This document shows, in pieces, positions 23,144 through 31,118 of a DNA stretch of 41,409 bases. Origin of the DNA: SURF-43 sp964628985 (GTDB taxonomy: Bacteria; Chloroflexota; Dehalococcoidia; UBA2979); assembly GCA_964628985.1 (NCBI GenBank), contig CAZVNJ010000018.1, positions 1 to 41,409 on the forward strand, written 5' to 3'. The number at the start of each line of letters is the position of its first letter. Position 1 is the stretch's first letter. The notes beneath the pieces are model-generated. The model was given only the letters and a program-made list of their open reading frames with translations, did not search any database and had not been told where the DNA came from. Made by a program: the position numbers and the translations under genes.

Positions 23144-24544
23144 TTGGCGAACGAGCGACCAGCCACTCTCGGAGCATTGAAGTCGGCGGGCGTTCGCGTC
23201 TTGCCGGTGCGCGAAGAGATGCGCAAGAACCTGATTGCCCGCATCCGGAGCAACGAGGACCGTTTCCCTGGCATCGTGGGATACGAGGAGACCGTCCTCC
23301 CCCAGCTCGAAAACGCCATCCTCAGCGGCCAGGACATCATCCTGCTGGGCGAACGAGGCCAGGCAAAGTCGCGGATCATTCGCGCGCTCACGTCGCTACT
23401 CGACGAGTGGACGCCGGTCATCGATGGCGTCGAGATCCCGGAGGACCCGTTCCACCCGATCTCGCCTGCCGCGCAGGCGCTCGTGGCTGAGAAGGGCGAC
23501 GAGACGCCGGTCCGCTGGATGCACCGCTCCGAACGCTACGGTGAAAAACTCGCCACACCAGACATCACGATCGCCGACCTGATCGGCGAGATCGACCCGA
23601 TCAAGGTCGCCGAGGGCCGGTACCTCTCGGACGAACTGACGATCCACTACGGCCTGATCCCACACACCAACCGAGGCATCTTCGCGATCAACGAGTTGCC
23701 CGACCTCCAGGAGCGCATCCAGGTCGGCCTGCTCAACGTGATGGAAGAGCGGGACGTGCAGATCCGAGGCCACAAGGTGCGCCTGCCGCTCGACGTGCTC
23801 GTGGTGGCAACGGCGAACCCGGAGGACTACACCAACCGAGGCCGGATCATCACCCCACTGAAGGACCGCTACGGCTCACAGATCCGCACTCACTATCCGC
23901 GCAACATCGAGCACGAGATCGCGATCATGGAGGCGGAGACCACCGGCCTCGTGAACGGCGACTTCCCCGTCGTAGTGCCCGAGTTCATGAAGGAAGTGAT
24001 CGCCGAGATCTCGCGCCTCGCGCGGCGTTCACCGGACATCAGCCAGCGCTCGGGCGTCTCCGTGCGCGCGTCGGTCGCCAACTACGAGGCACTCATCGCG
24101 AACGCGATGCGGCGCGCCATCCGCCTCGGCGACAGCGTCGTAGTCCCGCGCATCTCTGACCTCCCGTTCATCATCCCCGCCCTCCAGGGCAAGGTGGAGT
24201 TCGAGACCGTCGAGGAGGGCAAGGACGAGCAGATCCTGGACCGCCTCATCCAGGGCGCCGTGGTGTCCACCTTCAACCGCGTCCTCGGCGACGCTGACAC
24301 CGAGACCGTGGTCGAGGCGTTCCGCTCCGGCCGCCACGTCGAGGTCGGCGAGGCGATGCGGGCCGCCGAGTACCAGCGGCTGCTCAAGGAGATCGAAGGC
24401 CTCGCCCCGCTGGTGGGCGAGGTGACCAGCGACGAACGCCCGGAGGTCCAGGCCTCGGCGATCGAGTTCGTCCTCGAAGGGCTGCACCTGAACAAGCGGC
24501 TCAACAAGGACAAGTCCACCGGGCAGGCGCTCTACCGCGGATAG
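23144..24544 (+). CDS. MoxR/Mg-chelatase-like AAA+ ATPase
   Basis: The protein has 466 residues from TTG at 23144, with GGAGGG 8 bases upstream; the frame back to 23021 lies partly in the terminator. Motifs are Walker A GERGQAKS (about 69-76), a Walker B-type FAINELPDL with the Asn-Glu pair (about 183-184), sensor 1 in VVATANPEDYTNRG (Asn about 225), and a downstream SGVSVRASVANYE lid region. It is related to ChlI/BchI and MoxR ATPases, which act as ring-shaped chaperones with a VWA partner to insert metals or remodel proteins. That partner follows after 28 bases. Confidence 0.92.
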   Translation: MANERPATLGALKSAGVRVLPVREEMRKNLIARIRSNEDRFPGIVGYEETVLPQLENAILSGQDIILLGERGQAKSRIIRALTSLLDEWTPVIDGVEIPEDPFHPISPAAQALVAEKGDETPVRWMHRSERYGEKLATPDITIADLIGEIDPIKVAEGRYLSDELTIHYGLIPHTNRGIFAINELPDLQERIQVGLLNVMEERDVQIRGHKVRLPLDVLVVATANPEDYTNRGRIITPLKDRYGSQIRTHYPRNIEHEIAIMEAETTGLVNGDFPVVVPEFMKEVIAEISRLARRSPDISQRSGVSVRASVANYEALIANAMRRAIRLGDSVVVPRISDLPFIIPALQGKVEFETVEEGKDEQILDRLIQGAVVSTFNRVLGDADTETVVEAFRSGRHVEVGEAMRAAEYQRLLKEIEGLAPLVGEVTSDERPEVQASAIEFVLEGLHLNKRLNKDKSTGQALYRG

Positions 24545-24572
24545 CCGCGGCGCGCGGGAAGCGAGTCGGCTC

Positions 24573-26897
24573 ATGCCGGTGGCCTACCGATACAGCGAAT
24601 GGGACGGCACTCAGTCGATCCCAGGCCTCGACGCCGACAAGGTCCTCGAGGCCCTGTCCGACGACATCATGAACTTCGGCGACCTGCAGCACGCCCTGCG
24701 CAACCTCATGCAGCGGGGCATGCGTAACCAGCAGGGCGACCGGATGCAGGGGTTGCGCGACCTGCTCCAGAAACTCCGCCAGCAGCGCCGGCAGCGCCTC
24801 GACCAGTTCGACCTCGGTGGCGTGATGGAGGACATCAAGCGCCAACTGGAGGAGATCCTCCAGATGGAGCGCGACACGCTGCAGGACCGTCTGGGCCGGC
24901 AGGACCAGGCCCGGCAGGACGGATCGCCGGACGGCAACGACCAGCAGTCCGGGCCGCGCGGCGAGCAGCAGCAAGGCCAGCAGCAGGGCCAGCAGGGCCC
25001 GCGTGGTGAGCGCGGCCAGCAGCAGGCGGGCGCCGACGCCGCGGATGGCGACGACGCGAGCGACGACGGTCAGCCCGGCGGACAGAGTGGGCGCCCCTCC
25101 CCGATGGGACAGCGAGGCCAGGGGGGACAACGAGGGCAGCGCTCGCAGGGCAGCCAGGGCCAGGACGGACAGCCCGGTGATGCCGACGCCTCCCCGCAGG
25201 GCGGTGGAGAGCCCTCGGAGGGCGGCGACCCGGAGCAGCAGTTCCGCGACATGCTCCAGCGCATCGCAGAGCGAAAGCAGCAGTTCCTCGACAACCTGCC
25301 GGAGAACGCCCCGGGCCAGATGAAGGCGCTCCAGGATTACGAGTTCCTCAACCCGGAGGCGCAGCACAAGTTCCAGGAGCTGGTGGATCAACTCCGCCAG
25401 GCGATGGCCGGCCAGTTCTTCAAAGACGTCCAAAAGATGGTCGAGGAGATGTCGGACGGCGACAAGCAGCGCATGAAGGACATGGTCCGTGCGCTGAACG
25501 ACATGCTGGCCCAGAAGATGCGCGGCCAGGAACCAGACTTCGATTCCTTCATGGAGCAGTTCGGGGACATGTTCGGGGACAATCCGCCGCAGTCCCTCGA
25601 AGAGCTGATGGAGCAGATGCAGGCGCAGATGCAGGCGATGCAGTCGCTCATGGCCAGCATGCCCGGTGACCAGCGCCAGCAGCTACAGGACATGCTCGCG
25701 CAGCACCTCGGTGACCCGGAACTCGAGGATGAGATCTCGCAGCTCGCCCAGAACCTCGACTTCCTGAACCCCAACCGGGACGACCCGTCTTCCTATCCCT
25801 TCCGCGGCGACGAGGAAGTGGGGCTCGAACAGGCGATGCGCCTGATGTCCGAGATGAACCAGATGGACGACCTCGAGAGCGACCTCGAGCGTGCCCAGTA
25901 CAACGGTGACCTCGACACCGTGGACATCGACCAACTGCGCGAATTGCTGGGCGACGACTCAGCGGAGCAGTTTGAGGAGTTGAAGAAGCTGCTCGAGGTC
26001 CTGGAGCAGGCCGGCTACGTCCGCAAGGAAGGTGACGAGTGGCAACTGACGCCACGCGGCACGCGCATGATCGGCAGCGCGGCCCTCGGCGAGATCTACA
26101 AGCAGCTGAAGAAGCAGGGCCTCGGCAACCACCCGGCGCCCGAGTCCGGCCGCTACGGTGAGCGCCTCGACGAGTCGAAGCCGTATGAGTTCGGCGACCC
26201 ATTCCACCTCGACCTCCGCAAGACGCTGATGAATGCCATCGAGCGCGGGGGCGGCGGTACGCCGGTCAAGATGAGCCCGGACGACTTCGAGATTTCCCGC
26301 AGCGAGCTCGTCACCACTACGACGACTGTGCTGATGGTCGACCTCTCCTGGTCCATGGCGCTGCGCGGGTCGTTCCAGGCTGCGAAGAAGGTTGCTCTGG
26401 CGCTGCAGAACCTGATCAAGGCGCAATACCCGAAGGACTCGCTCTACGTCATCGGCTTCTCCGCGTACGCCCGGGAGTTGAAGGCACACGAGCTGCCCTA
26501 CGTGCGCTGGGACGAGAGTGTGCTGGGCACGAACATGCACCACGCACTGATGCTGGCCGAGCGCATGCTCGCCAAGCATCGGGTGGGTACGAAGCAGATC
26601 CTGATGATCTCGGATGGCGAGCCGACGGCACACCTCGAGCGAGGGCGCTCACAGTTCGCCTACCCGCCCAGCCCGATCACGATCCGCGAAACCCTCAAGG
26701 CCGTGAAGCGCGTGACGCAGCAGGACATCACGATCAACACGTTCATGCTGGACCGCAACTACTACCTCAAGGAGTTCGTGAACCAGCTCGCCAAGATCAA
26801 CGGTGGCCGCGTCTTTTACACGACGCCCGAGAAGCTCGGCGAGTACATCCTCGTCGACTACGTCTCCCACAAGAAGAAGCACCTCACGGGCCGGTAG
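24573..26897 (+). CDS. Large VWA-domain protein, partner of the AAA+ ATPase
   Basis: The protein has 774 residues; the ATG follows GGAAGCGAG. The C-terminal VWA domain (about 580-774) has a complete MIDAS site: DLSWS (590-594), Thr in LGTNMHH (about 653) and Asp in MISDGEPT (about 681). The N-terminal and central parts are helical and acidic, with many Gln/Met/Glu (MEQMQAQMQAMQS). Residues about 105-225 form a low-complexity, collagen-like Gly/Gln/Arg/Ser linker. There is no signal peptide. MoxR-VWA pairs mature enzymes or complexes; the client here is unknown and no obvious metalloenzyme lies next to it. Confidence 0.9.
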   Translation: MPVAYRYSEWDGTQSIPGLDADKVLEALSDDIMNFGDLQHALRNLMQRGMRNQQGDRMQGLRDLLQKLRQQRRQRLDQFDLGGVMEDIKRQLEEILQMERDTLQDRLGRQDQARQDGSPDGNDQQSGPRGEQQQGQQQGQQGPRGERGQQQAGADAADGDDASDDGQPGGQSGRPSPMGQRGQGGQRGQRSQGSQGQDGQPGDADASPQGGGEPSEGGDPEQQFRDMLQRIAERKQQFLDNLPENAPGQMKALQDYEFLNPEAQHKFQELVDQLRQAMAGQFFKDVQKMVEEMSDGDKQRMKDMVRALNDMLAQKMRGQEPDFDSFMEQFGDMFGDNPPQSLEELMEQMQAQMQAMQSLMASMPGDQRQQLQDMLAQHLGDPELEDEISQLAQNLDFLNPNRDDPSSYPFRGDEEVGLEQAMRLMSEMNQMDDLESDLERAQYNGDLDTVDIDQLRELLGDDSAEQFEELKKLLEVLEQAGYVRKEGDEWQLTPRGTRMIGSAALGEIYKQLKKQGLGNHPAPESGRYGERLDESKPYEFGDPFHLDLRKTLMNAIERGGGGTPVKMSPDDFEISRSELVTTTTTVLMVDLSWSMALRGSFQAAKKVALALQNLIKAQYPKDSLYVIGFSAYARELKAHELPYVRWDESVLGTNMHHALMLAERMLAKHRVGTKQILMISDGEPTAHLERGRSQFAYPPSPITIRETLKAVKRVTQQDITINTFMLDRNYYLKEFVNQLAKINGGRVFYTTPEKLGEYILVDYVSHKKKHLTGR

Positions 26898-26964
26898 CGA
26901 CGGCCCTTGCTCGGTGGCGCAACGCGACGCATCCTTGTGGTACCCACCGGCGAGAGGCCTGTCT

Positions 26965-27984
26965 ATGTCCCGCGACCGTCGACGACCGCGAGGCATCCTC
27001 ACGGCTGCCCTGGCCCTCGCCTGTGCCGTCCTCCTCGGCGCCTGCGCAGACGGCGACGCTGCATGGGACGCACGCACCCTGCAGCAGACGGTCGCGGACG
27101 CGCCCTTCCAGCCGATCATCGTGAACTCGAACCTTGGGATGGGGCAGAACCGCTTCGCCCTCGCCCTGTTCGACTCCAACCAGGAGTTTGTGAACGCTGC
27201 CGAGGTGAAGGCGACCTTCTATCACCTGGACAAGGAGCCGGAGGGCGAGCCAACCAATCCGCGTCTGTTCGCCGAGCGAGTGCTCACGGCCCGCACCCTG
27301 AAGGCCGTCGGCGCAGCGCGCCCGGACACCGGCTTCGTCTCACGACAACCGAGCGTCGTACCCGCCTCCGCTGTCGACGCTCACGTTGGGCACGACAGCA
27401 CCGTGTTCACTACGGCCATCGAGTTCGACCGGGCGGGGTTTTGGGGTGTCGCACTTGACGTGAAGACAGCCACTCAGGAACACCGTGGCATGCGCCTGGT
27501 CTTCGCCGTCCAGGACCGGACGCTGGAACCGCTCGTGGGAGAGGCTGCGCCGCGCACGAAACAGTTGACGCTCTCAGACGTGAAGAGCATCGAGGAGATC
27601 GACACGTCGCCCACACCGAACCCCGAACTTCATCGACTCACCATCGAACAGGCTGTGACGAGCGGTCGCCCGAGCGTGATCGCCTTCGTCACGCCGGCCT
27701 TCTGCCAGACGCGATTCTGCGGACCAACGCTGGATCAGGTGGTGGTGCCGGCGTGGACGGAGTTCAGGGACCGGGTGAACGTCCTGCATGTAGAGCCGTT
27801 CGACATCGGCAAGGCACGCGCGGGGACGCTCGAACTCGTCCCGGCGGTGAAGGAGTGGAAGATCCTTGCCGAGCCGATGATCTTCGTCGTCGCGAGCGAC
27901 GGGACCGTGGCGGCCAAGTTCGAGGGCATCGCCGAGTACGCCGAGTTGCGCGACGCGATCCTTGCAACACTGTCGAGGAAGTGA
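26965..27984 (+). CDS. Lipoprotein with thioredoxin-like C-terminal domain
   Basis: The protein has 339 residues from ATG at 26965, with GAGAGG upstream; the frame back to 26803 overlaps the VWA gene. A signal peptide ends in the lipobox VLLGAC. A middle domain of about 180 residues is beta-rich and unassigned. The C-terminal part (about 230-339) starts SGRPSVIAFVTPAFCQTRFCGP, a thioredoxin-like active region with CxxxxC instead of CxxC, then LHVEPFD and the TRX-like strand AEPMIFVVASDGTVAAKFEG. It is likely an envelope protein. A redox role is uncertain because of the altered motif. Confidence 0.85.
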   Translation: MSRDRRRPRGILTAALALACAVLLGACADGDAAWDARTLQQTVADAPFQPIIVNSNLGMGQNRFALALFDSNQEFVNAAEVKATFYHLDKEPEGEPTNPRLFAERVLTARTLKAVGAARPDTGFVSRQPSVVPASAVDAHVGHDSTVFTTAIEFDRAGFWGVALDVKTATQEHRGMRLVFAVQDRTLEPLVGEAAPRTKQLTLSDVKSIEEIDTSPTPNPELHRLTIEQAVTSGRPSVIAFVTPAFCQTRFCGPTLDQVVVPAWTEFRDRVNVLHVEPFDIGKARAGTLELVPAVKEWKILAEPMIFVVASDGTVAAKFEGIAEYAELRDAILATLSRK

Positions 27985-28000
27985 CCGGCGGAGACCGCCA

Positions 28001-28933
28001 CTACGGTTGCAACCCGAACGAGGAGCGCCAGAACGCGAGCACGCGCGTGGCGTAGGCTGGCGAGACTGACGATCCTGTGTCCCCATGTTCGAATTTCGGA
28101 GACGTCCACAGCTCCTTCGGTTCTCCCGCGGCGCGCAGGATCCGTTCCGCGCCGCCCGGCTCCACAGGTGCTTCCGCGGCGCGGTCGATCACCAGGAGCG
28201 GGCGCGGCGTCAGCCGCCCCGCGGCCTCCACGGGGGACACCTCGGAGAGCGGTGCATGCAGACGGCGCTCCACCAGCCATAGCGTGATGTCGCGGAAGAG
28301 GAATGCCGGCAGGCTCAGCCGGTCGCGATAGGCCGTCCACACGGCATCCCGCAACGAGGACACCGGCTCCTCGGCGATGACGCCGCGCACGCGGAGGTCC
28401 TGAGCGGCGGCGATCATGCCGGCCGCTGCGCCCATGGACACTCCCTGCACTCCAATCCGCTGCGTGTCCACGTCCGGACGGGTCATCAGGTAGTCCACGG
28501 CGCCCAGGACATCATTGGTGTCGAGGGTCCCCAGCGCGGCCACTTCACCAGCGGAGGTGCCATGACCTCGAAAGTCCACGATCAGGGCGTTGAAGCCTGC
28601 GTTCACGATCAGTTCCGCCTGCGGGAGCAGCGCGTCCCGGGTCTCGCCGTAGCCATGGAGCAGCACGACCGTGGGGCGGCGTACCTGCTCTACGTCGGCT
28701 CCCGCTGGTGGCACCGTCGGCACCCAGAGGGCACCAATGCGCACCCCGTCCCGGGCCGGGAACTCCACTGCCTGTGCCGCGAACGCCTGGTCAGCCAGGA
28801 ACGGCAGGTCCCGTGGAGGAGACGGGTTCAGGATGGCATCCGCGGAGATGTACGCGATCGTGAACCACATCAACGCGGTCATCGTGATGACGACGACCGC
28901 GGTGCCGATCCCGACCTTCCACCCTCTGCTCAC
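28001..28933 (-). CDS. Membrane-anchored alpha/beta hydrolase
   Basis: The protein has 310 residues from GTG at 28933, preceded by GGAGG with short spacing. An N-terminal membrane segment (about 8-30, VGIGTAVVVITMTALMWF) anchors it, with the enzyme presumably outside. The fold shows VVLLHGYGETRDA, VDFRGHGTS, the nucleophile elbow GVSMGA, PLLVIDRAAE (Asp) and KFEHGDTG (His). It resembles the BAAT/dienelactone-like or BEM46-type hydrolases often found as envelope esterases. The substrate is unknown. It is convergent with the Trx-like lipoprotein (16-base gap) and divergent from the PhzF gene. Confidence 0.88.
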   Translation of the reverse strand: MSRGWKVGIGTAVVVITMTALMWFTIAYISADAILNPSPPRDLPFLADQAFAAQAVEFPARDGVRIGALWVPTVPPAGADVEQVRRPTVVLLHGYGETRDALLPQAELIVNAGFNALIVDFRGHGTSAGEVAALGTLDTNDVLGAVDYLMTRPDVDTQRIGVQGVSMGAAAGMIAAAQDLRVRGVIAEEPVSSLRDAVWTAYRDRLSLPAFLFRDITLWLVERRLHAPLSEVSPVEAAGRLTPRPLLVIDRAAEAPVEPGGAERILRAAGEPKELWTSPKFEHGDTGSSVSPAYATRVLAFWRSSFGLQP

Positions 28934-29069
28934 ATCGCCTCCATGCAGCCTGCCCAGTGCTCAGCCTATCCGAGGGCCCGGGTACGGTCGTCAGTGCCCC
29001 AGCCCTCTCGGGCTGCATCATTTGTCCTGCACGCGGTTGCGCGTGATGCTTCGCCTGGGAGGCCCGGCA

Positions 29070-29933
29070 ATGCACAAGGTGATGTTCCGCCAGGTGGATG
29101 TGTTCACGCAGGTCCCTTTCCAGGGGAATCCCGTGGCTGTTGTCATGGACGCTTCCGGACTGGCGACAGAGGAGATGCAGCGCATCGCGCGATGGACGAA
29201 CCTGTCGGAGACCACATTCGTATTGCCGTCCGAGGTGGCCGACTATCGCCTGCGGATCTTCACCCCGCGGAACGAACTCCCCTTCGCGGGGCACCCCACC
29301 GTCGGCTCGGCCCACGCCCTGATCGAGGCTGGCGCCGTCACCCCTCGTAATGGAGCATTGACGCAGGAATGCCTGGCGGGAGTGATCGCGCTCCGCGTGG
29401 ACGAAGCCGGGCGGGTCTTCGCGCGCGCGCCCCGCCCCTCGCTGCGCCCGACGACCATCGACCCGGCACGCCTCGCCGCAGCGATTGGCGCACCCGTTGA
29501 ACGCACTCCAGCACCGGCGCTCGTCGACGTCGGCCCCGTCTGGCTGATTGCCCAGACAAGCGACGAGCATCTCGCGGCCGCCCGTCCGGACCTCAGCGCG
29601 GTCGACTCGGTGAGCCGAGGGCTGGGAGCAATTGGGATCTCGGCGTTTGCGATCGTCCCCGGCCGGACGGCACCGGAGCGGGTCCGCATCCGGACGTGGG
29701 CCCCGGGCGCGGGGGTTCCGGAGGATCCTGCTTGCGGATCATGCAATGCGGCGCTTGGCGCGTTCCTCGGCGCGACCGGACTGCTTGCACGCACCGGCCG
29801 CTCCTACGTCGCGTCCCAGGGCCGGGAGATCGGCCGTGATGCCCGGGTCAGCGTCTTCGTCGGAGGCCCGGACGAGGTCGAGATTGGTGGCCATGCCGTG
29901 ACGGTGATCGAGGGATCGGTTCGTATCGACTAG
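29070..29933 (+). CDS. PhzF-family isomerase-like protein
   Basis: The protein has 287 residues from ATG at 29070, with GGGAGG 7 bases upstream; the frame back to 28671 is a shadow. Family features are VFTQVPFQGNPVAVV, the catalytic Glu in NLSETTFVLP, TPRNELPFAGHPTVGSAHAL, and PEDPACGSCNAALGAF in the second half-barrel. The diaminopimelate-epimerase-like fold does acid-base isomerisation. PhzF itself acts in phenazine synthesis, but most homologues lie in unrelated contexts, as here with no phenazine genes. The gene ends at a bidirectional terminator. Confidence 0.94.
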   Translation: MHKVMFRQVDVFTQVPFQGNPVAVVMDASGLATEEMQRIARWTNLSETTFVLPSEVADYRLRIFTPRNELPFAGHPTVGSAHALIEAGAVTPRNGALTQECLAGVIALRVDEAGRVFARAPRPSLRPTTIDPARLAAAIGAPVERTPAPALVDVGPVWLIAQTSDEHLAAARPDLSAVDSVSRGLGAIGISAFAIVPGRTAPERVRIRTWAPGAGVPEDPACGSCNAALGAFLGATGLLARTGRSYVASQGREIGRDARVSVFVGGPDEVEIGGHAVTVIEGSVRID

Positions 29934-29945
29934 CGCACGCTGCAT

Positions 29946-29979
29946 CCGACGCCCGCCTTCCTACTCAGGCGGGCGTCGG
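29946..29979 (+). terminator. Bidirectional hairpin between phzF-like and surface-protein genes
   Basis: CCGACGCCCGCCT (29946-29958) pairs perfectly with AGGCGGGCGTCGG (29967-29979), loop of 8. It lies between convergent stops (29933 and 29993). No strong T run follows on the plus strand. Confidence 0.8.
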
Positions 29980-29992
29980 ACCTTCGCAGCGC

Positions 29993-30895
29993 CTAGATCC
30001 GCTCACGGGTGCGGCGCTGTCGCGCGTGGGCACCGGCCCCGATCACAGCGCCCGCGGCTAGCACTACCAGCACCAGCTGGCCGACGGATCGGGATTCAGC
30101 GCTCGACGCGCCGGTGCCTGTGTTGGCGGGCCGGGGTGCCACAGGCGTCCCGGCAGCCTGCTGGCCGGGCCCGCGTGGGACCGCCGTGGCGACGACGATG
30201 GCCCACAGGGAGAAGCCGGCCGTGCTGCAGTCCAGCCCGCTCGCGCCGGCTGTGCAGGCTACTTGCGTCCATGCGCGCGTCGTCTCGTTGAAGCGGAACA
30301 CCTGCACATTGGCCAGGTTCCCGCCCGCCAAGGAGAGGGTGCCGGGCGGAACGACAATCGCGAGGGTGACCGGGGCGTTGAACGTACTCACGGCTTGCCC
30401 GTTGACCGTGTTCGTGGCGTCCAGCGAGAAGAGCGACTGAATCACTCCGCCGCCGGACCCGACAACCGGCGGGGGTGGCACGTTCTGAGCAGCAAGGGCG
30501 GTGATGGCCGCCTGGTTCGTCTCCAGCGCCTGCTGCACCGTCAGCACGCTTGTCGGCGGAGGAGGCACAAGCGGTGTGAAGTCCACCCGGGTGCTCGCGG
30601 GGAGAGCTCCATTGCCGAAGTTCAGCGTCAGGCCGGCATTCGGGACCGCGACCGTGCCTCCACTCGCTGGGATGGTGGTTGATGTGGCGGTGGGGGTCGC
30701 CGTGGACGTCGCAGTGGATGTGGCCGTCGACGTGGCGGTCGACGTTCCCGTGGCAGTGGCCACGGGCGTGCTCACCGGTCCGGCCGTCTGCGCCAGAGCC
30801 GGTGTCCACGAAGCCGGAAGGAGCGCGAGAAGCGCGACCAGCGCCAGCCCCAGGAGGGCTCCCGCCCGAGATGCCCGCCTCACCGATCGAGTCAT
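29993..30895 (-). CDS. Secreted/surface protein with Thr/Ser-rich stalk and C-terminal membrane segment
   Basis: The protein has 300 residues from ATG at 30895, with GGAGG 7 bases upstream. A signal peptide ends near PALAQ. A low-complexity stalk of TATS-type repeats (about 45-75) is encoded by a 12-base minisatellite. The middle part is a beta-rich domain (about 80-240). The end has RPANTGTG, a spacer, a hydrophobic segment (LVLVVLAAGAVIGAGAHA) and RQRRTRER, arranged like a sortase signal but with PANTG in place of LPxTG. No sortase is in the window. It is probably surface-anchored. Function is unknown. Confidence 0.83.
   Translation of the reverse strand: MTRSVRRASRAGALLGLALVALLALLPASWTPALAQTAGPVSTPVATATGTSTATSTATSTATSTATPTATSTTIPASGGTVAVPNAGLTLNFGNGALPASTRVDFTPLVPPPPTSVLTVQQALETNQAAITALAAQNVPPPPVVGSGGGVIQSLFSLDATNTVNGQAVSTFNAPVTLAIVVPPGTLSLAGGNLANVQVFRFNETTRAWTQVACTAGASGLDCSTAGFSLWAIVVATAVPRGPGQQAAGTPVAPRPANTGTGASSAESRSVGQLVLVVLAAGAVIGAGAHARQRRTRERI
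30681..30752 (-). repeat. 12-base tandem repeat coding the TATS stalk
   Basis: Six imperfect 12-base units (such as GATGTGGCGGTG and GACGTGGCGGTC on the plus strand) lie within the surface-protein gene. Changes in unit number would keep the frame and alter stalk length. Confidence 0.75.
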
Positions 30896-30956
30896 GCGCG
30901 TTCCTCCCACGCCGCCGCGAACGACGCGGCCACGCCTCCCACCTAACATCACTGGA

Positions 30957-30990
30957 TTCTACAGGTTCTTAGTGAATTCCGACTGTAGAA
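30957..30990. promoter_or_regulatory. Inverted repeat with divergent -10-like elements
   Basis: TTCTACAG (30957-30964) and CTGTAGAA (30983-30990) are perfect inverted copies 18 bases apart. Read outward they give CTGTAGAAT toward the surface-protein gene (TAGAAT at 30956-30961, minus, 60 bases from its ATG) and CTGTAGAAC toward the kinase gene. This may be a divergent promoter pair or a regulator site between them, in a locally AT-rich gap. Confidence 0.45.
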
Positions 30991-31079
30991 CGACCACACG
31001 CGATACTACACGAAATCGAGATTATCCATATACCTCATGTCGTTCAGGGAAGTCTGACGATCCTTCTCGCGCCTGAATC

Positions 31080-31085
31080 TAGAAT
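31080..31085 (+). promoter_or_regulatory. Candidate -10 element (TAGAAT) for the BY-kinase operon
   Basis: TAGAAT lies 33 bases before the kinase ATG at 31119, in AT-rich sequence. There is no good -35 at 16-18 bases; CTGACG lies 20 bases upstream. Confidence 0.4.
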
Positions 31086-31118
31086 GACGGAATCCACCGA
31101 TGATGGGACACTTGCGCA

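Noticed and set aside
24501..25433. 310-residue Leu-rich open frame on the minus strand
   Set aside because: It is the exact antisense of the MoxR end and the VWA Gly/Gln-rich region; no RBS or family.
29070..29933. Phenazine biosynthesis cluster around the PhzF-like gene
   Set aside because: No other phz genes are present; PhzF homologues are widespread outside phenazine pathways.
30010..30140. LPxTG-type sorting signal at the end of the surface protein
   Set aside because: The motif is PANTG, not LPxTG, and no sortase is in the window; a plain membrane anchor is equally likely.
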